NCBI GenBank assembly: GCA_013416795.1 | Contig: RQSC01001211.1 | Coordinates: forward strand, 26,858-48,762 | Length of the DNA stretch: 21,905 nucleotides | Reading direction: 5' to 3' | Source: Prasinococcaceae sp. CCMP 1430 | Taxonomy: Eukaryota > Prasinodermophyta > Palmophyllophyceae > Prasinococcales > Prasinococcaceae | Part shown: positions 7,180 to 16,465 of the stretch, one piece after another | Layout of the letters: each line of letters begins with the position of its first letter | Position numbering within the stretch: position 1 is the stretch's first letter | Notes under the pieces: generated by a model | What the model was told of the DNA's origin: nothing | The model's database searches: none | The model's input: only the letters and a program-made list of their open reading frames with translations | Translations under genes and position numbers: made by a program

Positions 7180-8412
7180 ATGCCCGAGGACACCGTGATG
7201 CCCATGCCCGCGGCCAAGGCCGAGCCCGCCGACGCGCCGGCGGACGCGCCGGCGCCCGCAGCGCAGGCGAAGAAGCCCATGGGGCGCGGGCTCACGGAGG
7301 ATCAGGTCGCGATGATTTCCACCGCCGTTACCAAGGCGGTGAAAGCGCAATTCGACACGACGGCCAAGGTGCTCGGCATGATAACAGAGCGGCTCGGCGC
7401 GCTCGAGACGCGCAGCGAATCGCTCGCGGCGGCGCTCGTCGAGCTGCATTCCGAGGGCGGTGCGCGGCACGAGGCGCTCGAGGCGCAGCTGGGTGAGGTC
7501 AAGGACGCCGTCGGTGAGGTTGGCCGCAACGTGCAGCTCATGCGGGATAGGGCAGAGCTGAAGGCAGAGACAGAGGCGCTCGTCGCACAGGCGAAACCCG
7601 CAAAGGCAGCCGCGGCGCCGGCAGAGCCCGAGCCGGCGGCGCCAGCGGTCGAGTCGAAGCCCGCTGAGGCTCCCGCGCAGCCACCGCCAGCGCCTGGCGT
7701 CTCCCCTTCGCCACGCCCGCCGCCGGCGTCACCGCCTGGCCCGCCTCCGCCGCATCCCCAGGGGCCCGGAATGCCGCCGCCCCCGCCGCCCGGGCCGCCC
7801 GGACCCTTCGGGGGGCCGCCACCACCACCTGGACCGCCCGGACCCTACGGAGGCCCACCGCCCCATGGCCCGCCGGGTCCGCCAGGCCCGCCACCCCCTG
7901 GTCCGCCGGGTCCGCCGGGTCCGCCCCCACCTGGTCCGCCGGGGCCGCGCGGCCCGCCTCCTCCGGGACCGCCCGGACCGCCCGGGCATCCGCCCCCACC
8001 AGGCCCGCCTGGCCCGCCAGGAGGTCCACTCCCTCCACCGCCACCTGGGGGCTATCCGTCGTCGTACCCGTCGCCGCCGCCGCCGCCGATGGTCGGTGGG
8101 TCGCCGGGTGTGCCGCCGCCGCCGCCCGGCACGTACGGCGCGCCACCCGCGCCAGTCCCTGCACCGCGCGGGCCACCACCGCCAGCGGCAAGTCTGAGCT
8201 CGAGTGCGGTACCCATGGACAAGATAGTAGCCGACGTTGCCGCCATGGGATTCAGCCCGCAGCAGGTGCAGGCAGTCATCCAGCAGCTCACGTCCAACGG
8301 CCAGAACGTCGACCTAAATGTGGTGCTCGACAAGCTCATGAACGGGCCGTCGGGTCCGGGGCGCGGTGCTGCTCCGAGCCCCCCCATGCAGCATGGTCAG
8401 TGGTACCGGTAG
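7180..8412 (+). CDS. FLOE-like protein: coiled coil, proline-rich low-complexity region, C-terminal DUF1421
   Basis: From the first in-frame ATG (7180) to TAG the protein is 410 aa. The same frame is open for about 230 bp upstream without an ATG, and the segment DPLDELQSFLPTPTP there looks protein-like. An upstream exon is therefore possible. Residues about 45-138 form a helical/coiled-coil region (LETRSESLAAALVELH, VGRNVQLMRDRAEL). About 160-340 is a long P/G-rich, collagen-like low-complexity tract. The C terminus (from about 346, MDKIVADVAAMGFSPQQVQ through NGQNVDLNVVLDKLMNG) matches the UBA-like DUF1421 domain. This order is that of plant FLOE proteins; Arabidopsis FLOE1 is a phase-separating protein linked to water sensing in seeds. 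Function here is inferred only. The final QWYR is a distinctive end. Confidence 0.88.
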   Translation: MPEDTVMPMPAAKAEPADAPADAPAPAAQAKKPMGRGLTEDQVAMISTAVTKAVKAQFDTTAKVLGMITERLGALETRSESLAAALVELHSEGGARHEALEAQLGEVKDAVGEVGRNVQLMRDRAELKAETEALVAQAKPAKAAAAPAEPEPAAPAVESKPAEAPAQPPPAPGVSPSPRPPPASPPGPPPPHPQGPGMPPPPPPGPPGPFGGPPPPPGPPGPYGGPPPHGPPGPPGPPPPGPPGPPGPPPPGPPGPRGPPPPGPPGPPGHPPPPGPPGPPGGPLPPPPPGGYPSSYPSPPPPPMVGGSPGVPPPPPGTYGAPPAPVPAPRGPPPPAASLSSSAVPMDKIVADVAAMGFSPQQVQAVIQQLTSNGQNVDLNVVLDKLMNGPSGPGRGAAPSPPMQHGQWYR

Positions 8413-8777
8413 GTGCGCGAAGGCGAGGACGGGGTGCGACAGCTCCACGCTTCGGGATTCGCACAAGCGGCGAGCCGGCGCAGTGGGGACCTCGGGCCTG
8501 CGGCTCAGCTGCTTGCTGGTGTGAGGATGCGCCGACCGCTGGGCCCCTGACAAGCGACGCAGCCCTGCCATGTGTAAAGAATTTGTGCTGGTAGAGTCTT
8601 GGCCATGTCCACTGCTCCGCTAGCGACGCGTTGTTGTGGCAGCTACGTGAGCCGAGCAAGCACACTTGCGTGTGGAGAGGGCTGCAGTTGATGCGCGGAG
8701 CGCAATAGCACGCAGTGTGCTCGCGTTCGCGCGCGCGGGCAGCATATAGAACACACACATTTACACGCCAGTACCCG
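8413..8777. other. convergent intergenic region, nothing recognised
   Basis: This is 365 bp between the 3' ends of the FLOE-like gene and the YlmG gene. It presumably contains both 3' UTRs. No AATAAA, RNA gene or convincing ORF was seen. Confidence 0.5.
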
Positions 8778-9345
8778 TCACCGCTGCAGCAGCTTGAGGA
8801 TGCCCTGCGGACCGAGCAGGATCTCGTTCATGAATGAGATCGTGGCCACGCCGATGATGGGCGTAATGTCCACGCCGCCGATGGGCGTGATGATCTTGCG
8901 CATCGGTGCGAGCACGGGCTCGGTGGGCAGCACGGCGAGCAGCCAGGGCATGCTCTCGTCGCGAATCTTCGGGTCCCAGCTCATCACGATGCGCGTGATG
9001 AATGCGACGCTCATCAATGCGAAGAAAGGGCCCAGTACTGTAGCCACGCGGCGACGTGCGCGTGCGCATGTGTGTGCGTGGTGTGTTGATGCGGGCGCGG
9101 GCGCGGGGGTGGACAGGCGAGGATGGGTCAGTCGGTCAGGAACATGCACAGCAACCACGGTGCTCTGCACGCACGCTCAGGTGGGGGTGGGCGCCCGCAC
9201 AGGGCGAGGCTGCGCACGCGTCCATCCCGCGGGCGGGAAGGGGGGGCGCACCTGATTCGAGGGTCGGGGCAATCGTTTCCGCGATCGACGCCACGTCACC
9301 CACAGCCGCGCCCGCGGCCCCGGCCACCTCAGCCACGCCCGCCAC
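8778..9345 (-). CDS. YlmG/YggT-family membrane protein, probably plastid (5' end not resolved)
   Basis: The final exon is 8778-9037. It encodes about 86 residues beginning VLGPFFALMSVAFITRIVMSW, with a second hydrophobic stretch near VDITPIIGVATISFMNEILL. Between them is the signature EPVLAPMRKIITPIGG, the YggT/YlmG loop just before the second membrane helix. The preceding exon runs from about 9345 to 9252 and gives VAGVAEVAGAAG...IAPTLES. The intron is 9038-9251 (GTGCGC...ACAG), and the phase-1 junction joins cleanly. A TAG upstream in frame (9364-9366) means at least one further 5' exon, expected to encode a transit peptide; I could not place it. YlmG proteins act in nucleoid distribution, division or cytochrome b6 assembly (CCB3) in plastids and cyanobacteria. 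Plastid location is inferred. Confidence 0.85.
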
Positions 9346-9775
9346 CTGCGCCGCGATGGGTCTCTACGCTACGCCGCCAGGATGCGACGTGTCGGTGCCA
9401 CCTGCAAGGCGCGTGCGGGCCTCGCGGGCGGGGCGGGGGGAAGCGCTCCGTGCGCGGGCGCTGTGGCAGCGCCGTGCGCGCGAGGACCGCAAGCCCCAGC
9501 GCCTCTCACCACACACACACAAAAAAAAACGCCCCACACGGTGCTTTCCAGTGTTATCCTGTTAGAATTTCATATAATGTACCCACGGGCGATCATCACA
9601 TGCAATTTGAGCTGCGCATGCGCGGGAGTGCGCCACACCGTGCGCGCTCTGCGCGCGCGCACAGCGCAGCCGCGTGCTCCCTCCGGGCGGGGGGCGGACG
9701 GGCTGAAGGGGGCGTGCCTGGCGCGCGCGAGCGTGGGCGGATGGAGGCGATGCGGGTGGAGCGCGCCGGGGGCAG
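9346..9775. promoter_or_regulatory. divergent region between YlmG and PAP/fibrillin, with their unresolved 5' exons
   Basis: About 430 bp lie between the recognisable parts of two divergent plastid-type genes. The region must include both promoters and probably their first exons. It contains (AC)n followed by A9 at about 9509-9529. On the plus strand, ATG 9600 opens an R/A/S-rich frame. A GTGCCT...GGCAG intron (9714-9775) would join that frame to the fibrillin frame in phase, making a transit-peptide-like leader. This is one possible model, not a demonstrated one. Confidence 0.4.
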
Positions 9776-10714
9776 CGCGCGCGCGCACCCCCGAGCGCGC
9801 GAGCGCGGGCGCGCGCCGCCGCGGTGGCCGCGGCCGAGGTGGGGGAAGGATCGGAGGCGTCGGTGGTGCGGTGTAAGGAGGCGCTGCGGTCTGCCATCGC
9901 GCGCGCGGGCTCGCGGGCGAGCGCTTCGGCCGGTGCGCGCGGCGCCGTCGCCGAGGCCATCAACAATTTGGCGGCGGCGGCGGATGCTGCCGGCGCTGAT
10001 GGTACGGGCGCCGAGAGCATTGTGGACACTCTCACGCGTGATGGAGGGCGCTGGAGGCTGGTGTTCACAACCGCACCGGATGTGCTCTTCCTGCTCGGCC
10101 TCGAGTCGCTGCCCGCGCCACCAGGGGCGCGCGTGCGCGTGGGCAACATCGACCAGGTGTTCGTGAAAGATGACGCTGCCCCTGGCGCCGGCGCTGTGTA
10201 CAATGAGGCGAGCTTCGCGCTGCCGCCGTTGCTCGAGAGCGCCACGCTACGCGTGCGCACCGACTTTTCCGCCGCGCCCTCCGGTCGCCGCCTCACGCTG
10301 CGCTTCCTCGAGGCAGCAATCACCGACCTGGTGCCCGCACCCGTACTGGACGCGGTGCTGGCACCGCCGCTTATCCCGCGCATGGGCTCGCTGGGCGCAA
10401 TCGCGGCGGTGTACGAAAAGGAGCTCACCGTGCCGCTGCTCGGCGCCCAAGACGCAGGTGGCGCGCTCTACCCTTTCCTAGGCGGACGCCTAGGTGGCAA
10501 GGGTGGTAAGAGCAGCAGCGACAGCGGAGGCAGCACCGATGACAGCGGAGCTGGTAGCAGCAGTGGCCGTGGGGCGGCGCAGCCTGGCCCGGGCTACCTC
10601 CTGCTCTACGCCGACTCGGATACCTTCGTCGGCAGGCAGACTGACGGCGCCGCGGGGGAGTTCGTGTTCGAGAGGGTGCCGCAGACAGAAGCTGCAACGG
10701 ATTCTGAAGGATAG
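9776..10714 (+). CDS. PAP/fibrillin family plastid lipid-associated protein (5' end not resolved)
   Basis: This open frame ends in TAG at 10712-10714 and has no ATG between an upstream stop (9704) and the conserved domain. Translation must therefore enter through an upstream exon; 9776 is the base after a plausible acceptor (GGGGCAG). The domain is clear. It has an N-terminal helix (CKEALRSAIARA), the lipocalin-like motif GRWRLVFTTAPDV, a central barrel with VGNIDQVFV and ASFALPPLL, a proline-rich LVPAPVLDAVLAPPLIPRMG, and the terminal GYLLLYADSDTFVGRQ...GEFVFERV typical of fibrillins. Fibrillins bind plastoquinone or lipids in plastoglobules and thylakoids. Oddly, about 45 residues rich in G, S, K and D (around 10480-10590) are inserted before the terminal motif. 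Plastid location is inferred from the family. Confidence 0.88.
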   Translation, partial: RARAPPSARARARAAAVAAAEVGEGSEASVVRCKEALRSAIARAGSRASASAGARGAVAEAINNLAAAADAAGADGTGAESIVDTLTRDGGRWRLVFTTAPDVLFLLGLESLPAPPGARVRVGNIDQVFVKDDAAPGAGAVYNEASFALPPLLESATLRVRTDFSAAPSGRRLTLRFLEAAITDLVPAPVLDAVLAPPLIPRMGSLGAIAAVYEKELTVPLLGAQDAGGALYPFLGGRLGGKGGKSSSDSGGSTDDSGAGSSSGRGAAQPGPGYLLLYADSDTFVGRQTDGAAGEFVFERVPQTEAATDSEG

Positions 10715-10943
10715 CCTCGGGCGCCACCACCCGCAGCGGGGAAGAGGGCGAGGGCTCGTCGTCGCAAGGCGAGCCGCTCGCCTCTTTCTCTCGCTCTGAC
10801 GCGCGCGCACCGCGCGACTGGCCTGTCTGCGAGTGCGTTACAGTGTATGTGGTAATTTGATGGCATTCGTGTGTAGTTCTGTGCGCGTGCTCGCCGCGGG
10901 CGAGCGCCCAAGCACGCGCTCGGGACAGACGCTCTTCCTGTGG

Positions 10944-12029
10944 TCAGGATTCGTAGATTGTCGTACACGCAGTGGCACGCTGGCGGCAGATGGGGCACAG
11001 TTTGGCCACCCGCATGATGTCGTCACCACACTGGGCGCACACCACGTAGTGCATGCACGGCACGAATGCACACGCGCGTGGCGCGTCGAGGCACACCACG
11101 CATGTCGAGCGCTCGGCAGCCGCCGACGCGTCGCGTGGTGTCTCAGGCAGCGCGACGCGCAGGGGGGGAGGCACGGGCGCGCCGCCCGCCTGAGTATTGC
11201 CAGCTCTTTCGCTGCGCTGTGCCGCCTCCTGCTGGCGTAGCAAGAGCTGCACGCGTGCACTCGTTCCTCCATCTGTCTCTGCGTCCACCTCCTGCGGCGG
11301 TTCTCGCTGCTGTTCCGAAGCCTGTTGTGGGGCGTTCACATCATCCCCCAGCTGCGGCTGCCCGCGCACCTGCACCTGCGTGTGCGCTTGCTCTCTTCTC
11401 AGGCGGTCGACATCGGCCAGCGCCTCGCGCATGCGCTCGGAGGCCATCTCCATGGCGCAGAGCCCGTTGGCAGCCCGGCGGCCCGAGTCGGCGCCCGCCG
11501 CTGCGAGGAGCCTCGCCATCGGAACGTCGTCGTTGTAGCACGCCTCCATCAGCGGCGTGACACCCGTCTTGTCGTCCACCGCGTCGGCAGTAGCGCCAGC
11601 GTCGAGCAACGCGCGCACGGCATCATGGTGCCCACGTGCGGTGGCTGCACGCAACGGGACCACGCCAGCGCGGTTGGCCGCCTCGGAGCTTGCGCCAGCG
11701 GCGAGCAGCGTGGCGACGCACGTGGCATGGCCGTTCGCGGCTGCCACCCATAGCGGCGGCGGGAGCGGAGCAGCTCGAGCACCCTCACTGAGGCCATCGT
11801 CAGCTTCAATACTGCTGCCCTCGTCCCGAGCAGCGTCAGCGCCCGCTTCCAGCAGCGCTGCAACGCAGTCCGCGTGGCCGTTGAACGCAGCTGCATACAA
11901 CGGCGTGCCGCCCGTGCGCTCATCGCGTGCGTCGGCGTCCGCGCCTGCGGAGAGAGTGGCGCGCAGCGCGCGTTCATCGCCGCGGAAGGCGGCGTCGAAG
12001 ACTGCCGACGGGGGCGCGGCGCTCCCCAT
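10944..12029 (-). CDS. ankyrin-repeat protein with C-terminal RING finger, probable E3 ubiquitin ligase
   Basis: This intronless 361-aa protein starts at ATG 12029 and ends in TGA. About five ankyrin repeats fill residues 10-200; clear copies are GGTPLYAAAFNGHADCVAAL, PLWVAAANGHATCVATLLAAG, VPLRAATARGHHDAVRALLD and TPLMEACYNDDVPMARLLAA. One ankyrin unit is interrupted by an acidic insert near residues 69-87. A Q/E-rich linker at about 205-305 leads to a C3HC4 RING with C310, C313, C325, H327, C331, C334, C345 and C348. The layout matches ankyrin-RING E3 ligases such as the XB3/KEG and Mind-bomb types, where ankyrins choose the substrate and the RING recruits the E2. The partners are unknown. 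It is divergent from the cyclotransferase gene and convergent with PAP/fibrillin. Confidence 0.92.
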   Translation of the reverse strand: MGSAAPPSAVFDAAFRGDERALRATLSAGADADARDERTGGTPLYAAAFNGHADCVAALLEAGADAARDEGSSIEADDGLSEGARAAPLPPPLWVAAANGHATCVATLLAAGASSEAANRAGVVPLRAATARGHHDAVRALLDAGATADAVDDKTGVTPLMEACYNDDVPMARLLAAAGADSGRRAANGLCAMEMASERMREALADVDRLRREQAHTQVQVRGQPQLGDDVNAPQQASEQQREPPQEVDAETDGGTSARVQLLLRQQEAAQRSERAGNTQAGGAPVPPPLRVALPETPRDASAAAERSTCVVCLDAPRACAFVPCMHYVVCAQCGDDIMRVAKLCPICRQRATACTTIYES

Positions 12030-12124
12030 CCCCGCCGCACGCGCCTGGGCTGGGTGAGCGGGCGTGTTTGCCCAGGCTGCCCCCCACGTTCACGCGCCCT
12101 GGTCGCCCTCAAAGAGAGGACGCT

Positions 12125-12164
<40 letters not shown>

Positions 12165-12459
12165 TCTCACACCGCCTTCACGCCCCCAACCCCCCCGCCT
12201 ACCAACCCTCGCGCGCGCGCTTCCCCCAACACCCCAAGTTGAGCACGCTTTGTGGGTGGGTGGGCGGGTGGCGCGCGCTGTGTGGTGCGCCTGCACCCAT
12301 GCGCAGGCACACGCATTTGTTCGCGGACCGGCGTCAGCAGCACGTTTACGACGCGCCAGAGAGCGCGCTTCCGCGGCGCGCAGCACGCGCCTTGCGGAAG
12401 CGCACGAACACCCTGTGCGGCTCCCTCTACCTGTGCCCCCCCCCCTCCGCCTCTCTCGC
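12030..12459. promoter_or_regulatory. divergent promoter region between the ankyrin-RING and cyclotransferase genes
   Basis: These 430 bp separate two divergent start codons. They include a pure (GCC)12 repeat at 12125-12160, C-rich runs and a GGGTGGGTGGGCGGGTGG G-rich run at about 12253-12271. No ORF with family features was seen. The promoter role is inferred from geometry. Confidence 0.45.
12125..12160. repeat. (GCC)12 trinucleotide repeat
   Basis: Twelve uninterrupted GCC units lie 96 bp upstream of the ankyrin-RING start codon, in its probable 5' UTR or promoter. The repeat is direct sequence; any regulatory role is unknown. Confidence 0.85.
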
Positions 12460-14094
12460 ATGGGCGTGCGCGGTGGTGGGAAGGGGCGCGCGCGCAGCGG
12501 CGGCGCGGCGAGAGGCACGCGCAGCGGCAGCGGGGACAGTGACAGCGGGGGCGACGGGGGCGGCAGGGGCAGGAGGGGCAAAGCGGCAGCGCGGCTGGGA
12601 CGCGACCAGCAACAGCAACGCGCGCCCGTGACAGCGGTGTCGGTGGGCATGGCAGCAGCGAGTGCGCTGGCGCTCATCGCGTTCGTCGTGTTTGCCACTT
12701 TGCGCGGCGCCCCCGAGGCGGCAAGCGCGGAGGGCGCGACGGCGGCCACCTCGCACCATATGCTCGCGACAAAAGTCGATGGCACCGCTGTCGTCGTGCC
12801 GCGGCTCTACGCACACTCAGTGGTCGCAAGCTACCCGCATGATCACGGGTGTTTCTCTCAGGGCCTCACATTTGCGCCTGCGGAAGCGAAACCCGCCGCG
12901 GCAAACGGTGCCGTGCTTTATGAGTCGTGCGGCATGTATCGACGCTCGCAAGTCCGTGCCGTCGATCTCAAGAGCGGCGAGGTGTTGGTGTCCGCCGCCA
13001 ACGACGATCACGATTTCGGGGAGGGGCTTGCCCTTGCGCCTGGTGATCCCAGCTCCATAGGTGTTAAGAACAGCAGTGGCGGCGGCGCTGAAGCTGGTGG
13101 CAACGCGTGGACGGTGTACCAGCTGCTTTGGCACACCAACATGGTGAAGACGTACACTGCCGCGACGCTGCAGCCTGGACCGCTCGTGTACACGTCGATG
13201 CCCGGCGACAGGAAACAGCCAAACGGCTTGCCTGTGCCTGGTGGCGATGGTTGGGGGCTCGCCTTCGACGGCACGCACTTGATTGGGTCAGGTGCGCCCT
13301 CGCATGCGCGTGCGTGATGCGACGCATGGCGTGCGTGATGCGCTGTCGGCTTCGTGAGAGACTCGCTGACGCCGATGTTGCTGCCCGCCTGCGCTTGCGC
13401 CCCGCGCTGCCGTCGCTTCGGACTATCACTTTCGCGCGCGCGGTGCTTTATTCGCTTCATTCACTCCTCCGTGCGCGGGCCGTACCTTCCCACCGCTTTT
13501 GCACAGACGCGACGTCGACGCTGTACTTTTATGAGCCGCGCACGATGGCAGAGGTGCGCAGAGTGACGGTCCAGGATGAGGGCCAGCCGGTCAAGTGGCT
13601 GAATGGTGCGGGCGCCGCGCTGCTAGCTCCTCGCTTCTCGCTTTCTAGTTCGTTCTTTCCTGCGCGCGCATACACTGACGCGATGCATGTGACCGAGGCT
13701 CTGCACATGCTGACGCGCGTGTGTGCCTCTTCGCGCTGTAGAGCTTGAGGTGATCCACGGCGAAGTGTGGGCGAATATCTGGCAACGTGACTGCATTGCC
13801 CGCATCGATCCGGCGAGCGGCGCGGTGACTGGCTGGGTGCTGCTCACGGGTCTGGAGGCCGACGCAGCGGCGCACATGCCTAAGGACACGAACGTGCGCA
13901 TGGACGTGCTCAACGGCATTGCGTTCGACTCGTGGGGCAATGAGACGATAGATGGAGGGCGAATTTTTGTCACTGGCAAGCAATGGCCGAGGCTCTACGA
14001 GATAACTGTGCAAGAGCTCGGCTGGCCTGGCCAGATGGACCTTGCCACCGTCCGCAAGCACTGCATCATCCCAGAGCACATGCGCACGCCCTAA
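12460..14094 (+). CDS. glutaminyl-peptide cyclotransferase, plant/bacterial type, membrane-anchored, three exons
   Basis: Plant-type glutaminyl cyclases convert N-terminal Gln of secreted peptides to pyroglutamate. I model exons 12460-13291, 13507-13605 and 13742-14094, with introns GTGCGC...CACAG and GTGCGG...TGTAG, both in phase 1. The spliced protein is 427 aa. Residues 1-57 are G/S/R-rich, followed by a single hydrophobic segment at about 58-81 (VSVGMAAASALALIAFVVFA), making a type II anchor. Conserved blocks follow: SYPHDHGCFSQGLTF, LYESCGMYRRSQVR, GDGWGLAFDGTHLIGSDATSTLYFYEP (across junction 1), LNELEVIHGEVWANIW (across junction 2), and VLNGIAFDSWG...IFVTGKQWPRLYEI near the end. Both junctions rebuild expected family motifs, so the model is strong. 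The start has only a moderate context, and a slightly different 5' end is possible. It ends TAATAATAA. Confidence 0.93.
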
Positions 14095-14305
14095 TAATAA
14101 TATCGAACCCATTGCGCATCGAGTGGCAGAGAATTACTGACGTGGTATCTGTTGCGTGCTGTCCTTGTCACCGCACCAGTTCATGACTGCGTGCGGCCGT
14201 GCCGTAGCAGGGATGGTAGTGTTGGCGAGTGTGAGTGAGTGCATGTCTAACGGCCAGCTGCGCTGGGTGCCTGCGCCGGACCTCTCTCGCGCGGGCGCTG
14301 GCAAT

Positions 14306-15565
14306 CTAGCGCTTCATGGCCTGCGCCTGCATGAAGGAGTTGCGGATCTCGTTGCCCATGTCCGAGACGGCGCCAGGCGAGTGGTTGACGAAGACGGTGT
14401 TGCCCTGCCCGTTCTTCCCGCCCAAATCCCTGCAGGCGCGCGCGAACGAGGCGCCGTGCGATCGCGCGGTCGCGCGCGGGATGCACAAGCACGGTCAGCA
14501 CTTGGTCGCGTTCGCGACGGGGGGCGCGCGCGCGCGCGCGTCGCGCGCGCTAGGACGCACTTAAGGACGTCGAAGTACTGCGTCATGAGCATCATCTCGA
14601 TGACCTCGCGCGGCGTGGTGTCGGCCACCTCGCCCGAGAAAGACACGATGGACTGGCGGAGGCCATCCACAATGGCCTTGCGCTGGCGCGCGATACCAGT
14701 GCCTGCCAGGTACTTCGACTCCGCGTCGGCCTCGGCCTCCTTCACAACCTTGATCTTCATGGCATCCGCCTGGTACTGCGCAGCGTCCTGCATGCGCTTG
14801 GCAGCGTTGATCTCGTTCATCGACTGCTTCACGCGCGAGTCAGGCTCCACGTCGGTGACCATCACGTTGGTGATCAGGTAGCCATACTTCTCCATGACGC
14901 TCTTGAGGGACGTCATGGTATCATGCGCGAGCTCCTCCTTGGACTCGAAGGTCTCATCGAGGGTGAGCTTGGGAAGCGTCGAGCGCACCGTGTCGAAAAC
15001 CACGCTGGTCATCATCGAGCGCGGGTTCTGCAGCTTGTAGAAAGCATCGAAAACGCGATCCTCCATGGCCACGTACTGCACCGCGATGCGCACCGTCACG
15101 AACACGTTGTCCTGCGGGCGTTGAGTGGGTGAGGGTGCGGCGTGTGAACATTCGCACGTGTGCGCGCATACATGCGAGTGCAAGGGCGAAGGTGTCCGTG
15201 TCAGGTCATGCACACCTGCCGAACCCAGCGCATGCTTGGGCGCCCACGATCGCGCAGCAGGCGCACGCCACGTGCGCGCAGGAGGTGAGGCACGCGCTCT
15301 GCCGGTGGGGGCGGGCAGCACGCGGGCGCGCGCGCGCAGCGCGTGCTTGAGGCGCGCAGCGCCTGCGTGCGGCTCGCCCCACCTTGGTCTTGGTCTCCGC
15401 CTGCACGCCGACCTCCTGGATCTTCAGGCTGACGAGGCCCGCGACGTTCTCGCACGCGCACGGGTTGAGGAACATGCAGCCCGCATCGGCGATGCGGTCA
15501 TACTTGCCGCACCGCGTGATGACGCCCTTGTTGGACGTCTCAATGCACGTGAAACAGTTGCCCAT
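14306..15565 (-). CDS. HIR-type (hypersensitive-induced response-like) SPFH/band 7 protein, three exons
   Basis: Exons are 15383-15565, 14561-15111 and 14306-14429. Introns are 15112-15382 (GTGGGG...GCAG, phase 0) and 14430-14560 (GTGCGT...TGCAG, phase 2). The 285-aa product matches the usual length of plant HIR proteins. It starts MGNCFTCIE, a predicted N-myristoylation (G2) plus palmitoylation (C4, C7) signal for the plasma membrane. The SPFH core includes LVSLKIQEVGVQAETKTK joined to DNVFVTVRIAVQY, then DAFYKLQNPRSMM, a coiled-coil part with KQSMNEINAAKRMQDAA, and the family block KYLAGTGIARQRKAIVDGL. MLMTQYFDVLKDLGGK spans the second junction. The protein ends NHSPGAVSDMGNEIR. HIR proteins scaffold membrane microdomains and in plants support immune signalling; its role in an alga is unknown. 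Intron 2 contains a (CG)n run. Confidence 0.95.
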
Positions 15566-16465
15566 GGTGGCAGGTGGTGTGGGGAGCACGAGGGTAGGGG
15601 AGGGGAGGAGGGCGAGGGAGGACGGCGGTCGCGTGCACAGTGGCAGCCGCGACCACAGCTGCACCCCCCCGCGCGGCGCACCTCTCCGCCACCCCGCCTG
15701 CGTTCCCCCGCGCGCGCACCCGCGGCGCCGCGCTCCCCTCTCCCACATCAAGACCAATTCGCAGGCAGCGCCCTGCTGCTAGGGCGTCATGCGCCTGCTG
15801 CAGCGGAAGGCTGGAGCTTCCGCGGCCTCTGCGCATGTACAGCACAGCCGCGGCGGTTGTTATTCGCGGGTCCGCAGACAGCCAATAGTCTAATTTCATC
15901 AGATCGAGTTCACCTGATCGACGCGCCGCACCGCACGCCCCACGCACCGGCCGCGCGCACGCCGCCGGCGGGGGGCTGTCCGCACGCGGTGCTGGCCGGG
16001 GGGGATGGGAGCGACGTGGTGTTGCCGCCGACAGCTCGCAGCGCCGGGCGGATCGCGCCGCGGCGGTTGGGATGCCTCCGCGCGGCTGCGCTGGCCAGGC
16101 GGGCGCGTCGGCCATACGCCTCGGGGAACCGCCCCATTCGGAGTGACCTGCCAAAAACGAGTGCCTGAATTTTGGGTGAAGTGCACTCCACAGAGCATTT
16201 TCGCATGCGTTTTAGCACGCGCAATTCCCCGTCAGGTTCTTAGGGTCAGAGGGCCGAGGCTGAGTTGCGTGTGATGGCGTCTCAGCATGCGGGTCAGCTT
16301 GAGGAGGGTTTGTGGGAGATGCGCTGATGATGAGAGGATCAAACGATGCATCGCGATGTCGATGGCTCGATGTGCTCGTGCTCGGGCAGTGCAGTGCTAG
16401 TCTCCACAGGTTACAACAGCGTGCGGCATCAGTAGTGGGCGGGAGAGGGTGCGAAGGCGTCAGGC
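15566..16465. other. 900-bp intergenic region between HIR and Elongin A genes
   Basis: This region holds the HIR promoter at its left and the Elongin A 3' flank at its right, since both genes are on the minus strand. A CCAAT sits at 15882-15886 inside a short less GC-rich patch (about 15870-15915). Several long open frames cross the region, but they are R/A/P-rich, lack family features and look like by-products of high GC. No RNA gene was recognised. Confidence 0.5.

Noticed and set aside
15125-16168. 347-codon plus-strand open frame over the HIR 5' exon and promoter
   Set aside because: It is antisense to a well-supported exon, with low-complexity R/A/P composition and no recognisable motif.
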